NCBI RefSeq assembly: GCF_036324505.1
Contig: NC_086367.1
Coordinates: 19,022,578-19,086,577, forward strand
Source: Eleginops maclovinus
Taxonomy: Eukaryota; Chordata; Actinopteri; Perciformes; Eleginopidae
DNA: 64,000 bases
Reading direction: 5' to 3'
Below the pieces are notes generated by a model, which did no database searches, was not told where the DNA came from, and saw only the letters and a program-made list of their open reading frames with translations. The translations under genes and the position numbers were made by a program. Shown one piece after another: positions 62,750 to 64,000 of this stretch; position 1 is the first letter of the stretch; every line of letters begins with the position of its first letter.

Positions 62750-63035
62750 AATATGAATTGTAAAAACAACATTGTGGTTTTAGGTGTGGTAATATCCCAG
62801 ATTCATTTATAGCTGGCAGTCTTGTCATCACTGAGAGGCTGTAGGGAAACCAGCAGACTGCAGGAAGTCACTGCACCTAGACAAGACATAGTCTGGTACA
62901 AAATCCCAGACAAAATAAGATATAATGCATGAACTGGTGAGCTTTAAAGATGCTGGTAGGCAGATTTTGTTAGCTTAAGCTGAGCCAGGCTAGCTTTTTC
63001 CTCTAGTTTCCAGACTTTATGCTTAGGTAGTCAGT
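62750..63035. repeat. Two TTAGCTTAGCATAAAG-family fragments in opposite orientation
   Basis: Positions 62755-62803 read in the plus sense (TGTAAAAACAACATTGTGG and following bases). Positions 62805-63035 read in the minus sense: GGAAGTCACTGCACC near 62864, GAGCCAGGCTAGCTTTTTCC near 62982 and CAGACTTTATGCTTAGG near 63012. This is consistent with one copy inserted beside or into another, or a local inversion. Confidence 0.5.
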
Positions 63036-64000
63036 GGCAACAGTTAATCTTAGCAAAAAAAGCCTATTTCTCAAAATCTCTAATTATTCCATTAGGGTTT
63101 TTTGTTGCATGCCTGTGGAAATAAATAATACTGAACTTTAGCTCCTCAATCAAAGGGAAGTGTTTGGGAAAATCAAATTTCAAGCATTGGAAAACCAAAG
63201 GAAAAGCACTGTAATGGCCCGGTGTTAGAAAGCTATGTCAAGGTACGCTTGATTCCACTGAACAACTTCCAAGGAATAATCCTCAGAATAACTAATGCAT
63301 GTTATATAAGCGACACATCAAGAAGGACTTTGTTAGTACCAGCTGCTGTTTTCTGTCTTGTGTGTCTGATCATGTAAGTTACAGACGCAACAGACCTAAT
63401 TCACGAGAGGGCCGTCTAATGCGGCTTGTCAGCGCCATGTTGAGTTGTAATGGTCGCACCATAACTTCTCAGAATTGATTGGATTCTCGGTTGTGTTTGT
63501 GTTGGCCCGGTCTCCGTCTTTGTGGTTGTGGTCTCTGACTGGAAAGCAGAGGGCAAGAGGGAAGGGAGGGAAGGTTGGAAAGACTGGAAGGAGAGAGGAG
63601 AGGGTGGTGTTCAGAGCATTATGTAAGACATCAAACAAGTCCAGTCTGGCGAGGAGTGTTGATGTGAGAGTTGTGGGCCCCTTGGGTCAGGTGGCCTCTC
63701 ACATAGCCTCCCATATGGTCGGCATTTCCCCTCATTGCCTCCGCCCTCTGTCTAATTGGCAGGTAATGTATCGTCACCCCGGCCTATCTTCCCCTCCGTC
63801 ACTGTTTTTCTTCTCTGTTATTAATGGAAGGCGCAGCGGTGTGGTGGTGATGGTGATGGTGGTGGAGGTGATAGCGGCTCTGGGCTTGGCACGGCGCCAC
63901 AGAGGGGCCCCGGCGCTGACACTTTATACAGCGGCAGGTTTTACCAAGGTGTTCATTTCAGGAGCGTCTCCTCCGCCTCAGCTTCTTCCCTTTCTTCTCC
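63036..64000. other. Noncoding right edge with a unique regulatory-looking block
   Basis: Positions 63690-63830 are repeat-free, with CTAATTGGCAGG and GTTATTAATGG motifs, followed by a GGTGATGGT microrepeat (63841-63871). No exon reaches the right edge that I can support. Confidence 0.45.

Overview
The window looks like a teleost fish nuclear chromosome. Three things support this: an intact vertebrate tmem229b coding exon at the left end, many CA and other microsatellites, and dispersed repeats of kinds familiar from ray-finned fish genomes. There is no prokaryotic, organellar or viral gene arrangement.

Left end (1-4250). An intron runs up to an acceptor ending at 1268. One plus-strand exon then carries the whole tmem229b reading frame (1321-1866, 181 residues, four predicted membrane segments). 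A 3' untranslated region with several AATAAA signals follows, and then a long TGTC tetranucleotide array. Just downstream (about 4879-5008) is a YY1-type AAGATGGCGG element with a 31-codon reading frame and a strong GTAAGT donor. This could be the first exon of a second plus-strand transcript.

Right 59 kb (5009-64000). I find no exon here that I can assign to a known protein. The stretch behaves like one or more very large introns or an intergenic regulatory desert. It holds two well-delimited nonautonomous DNA transposons. One is a TTAA-flanked piggyBac-like element (11377-12099). The other is a hAT element (17825-18649) with a perfect 8-bp target duplication and a remnant transposase-type reading frame. 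It also holds many decayed teleost interspersed repeats, three long CA arrays (15.4, 55.9 and 56.4 kb), purine/pyrimidine tracts, and several unique, repeat-free blocks rich in homeodomain-, SOX- or MEF2-like sites that could be conserved enhancers. Two splice-bounded open segments (plus strand 29099-29183, minus strand 16452-16779) are the best candidates for unrecognised exons, but both are weak.

All repeat names and calls of conservation come from pattern recognition. No alignment or database search was run.
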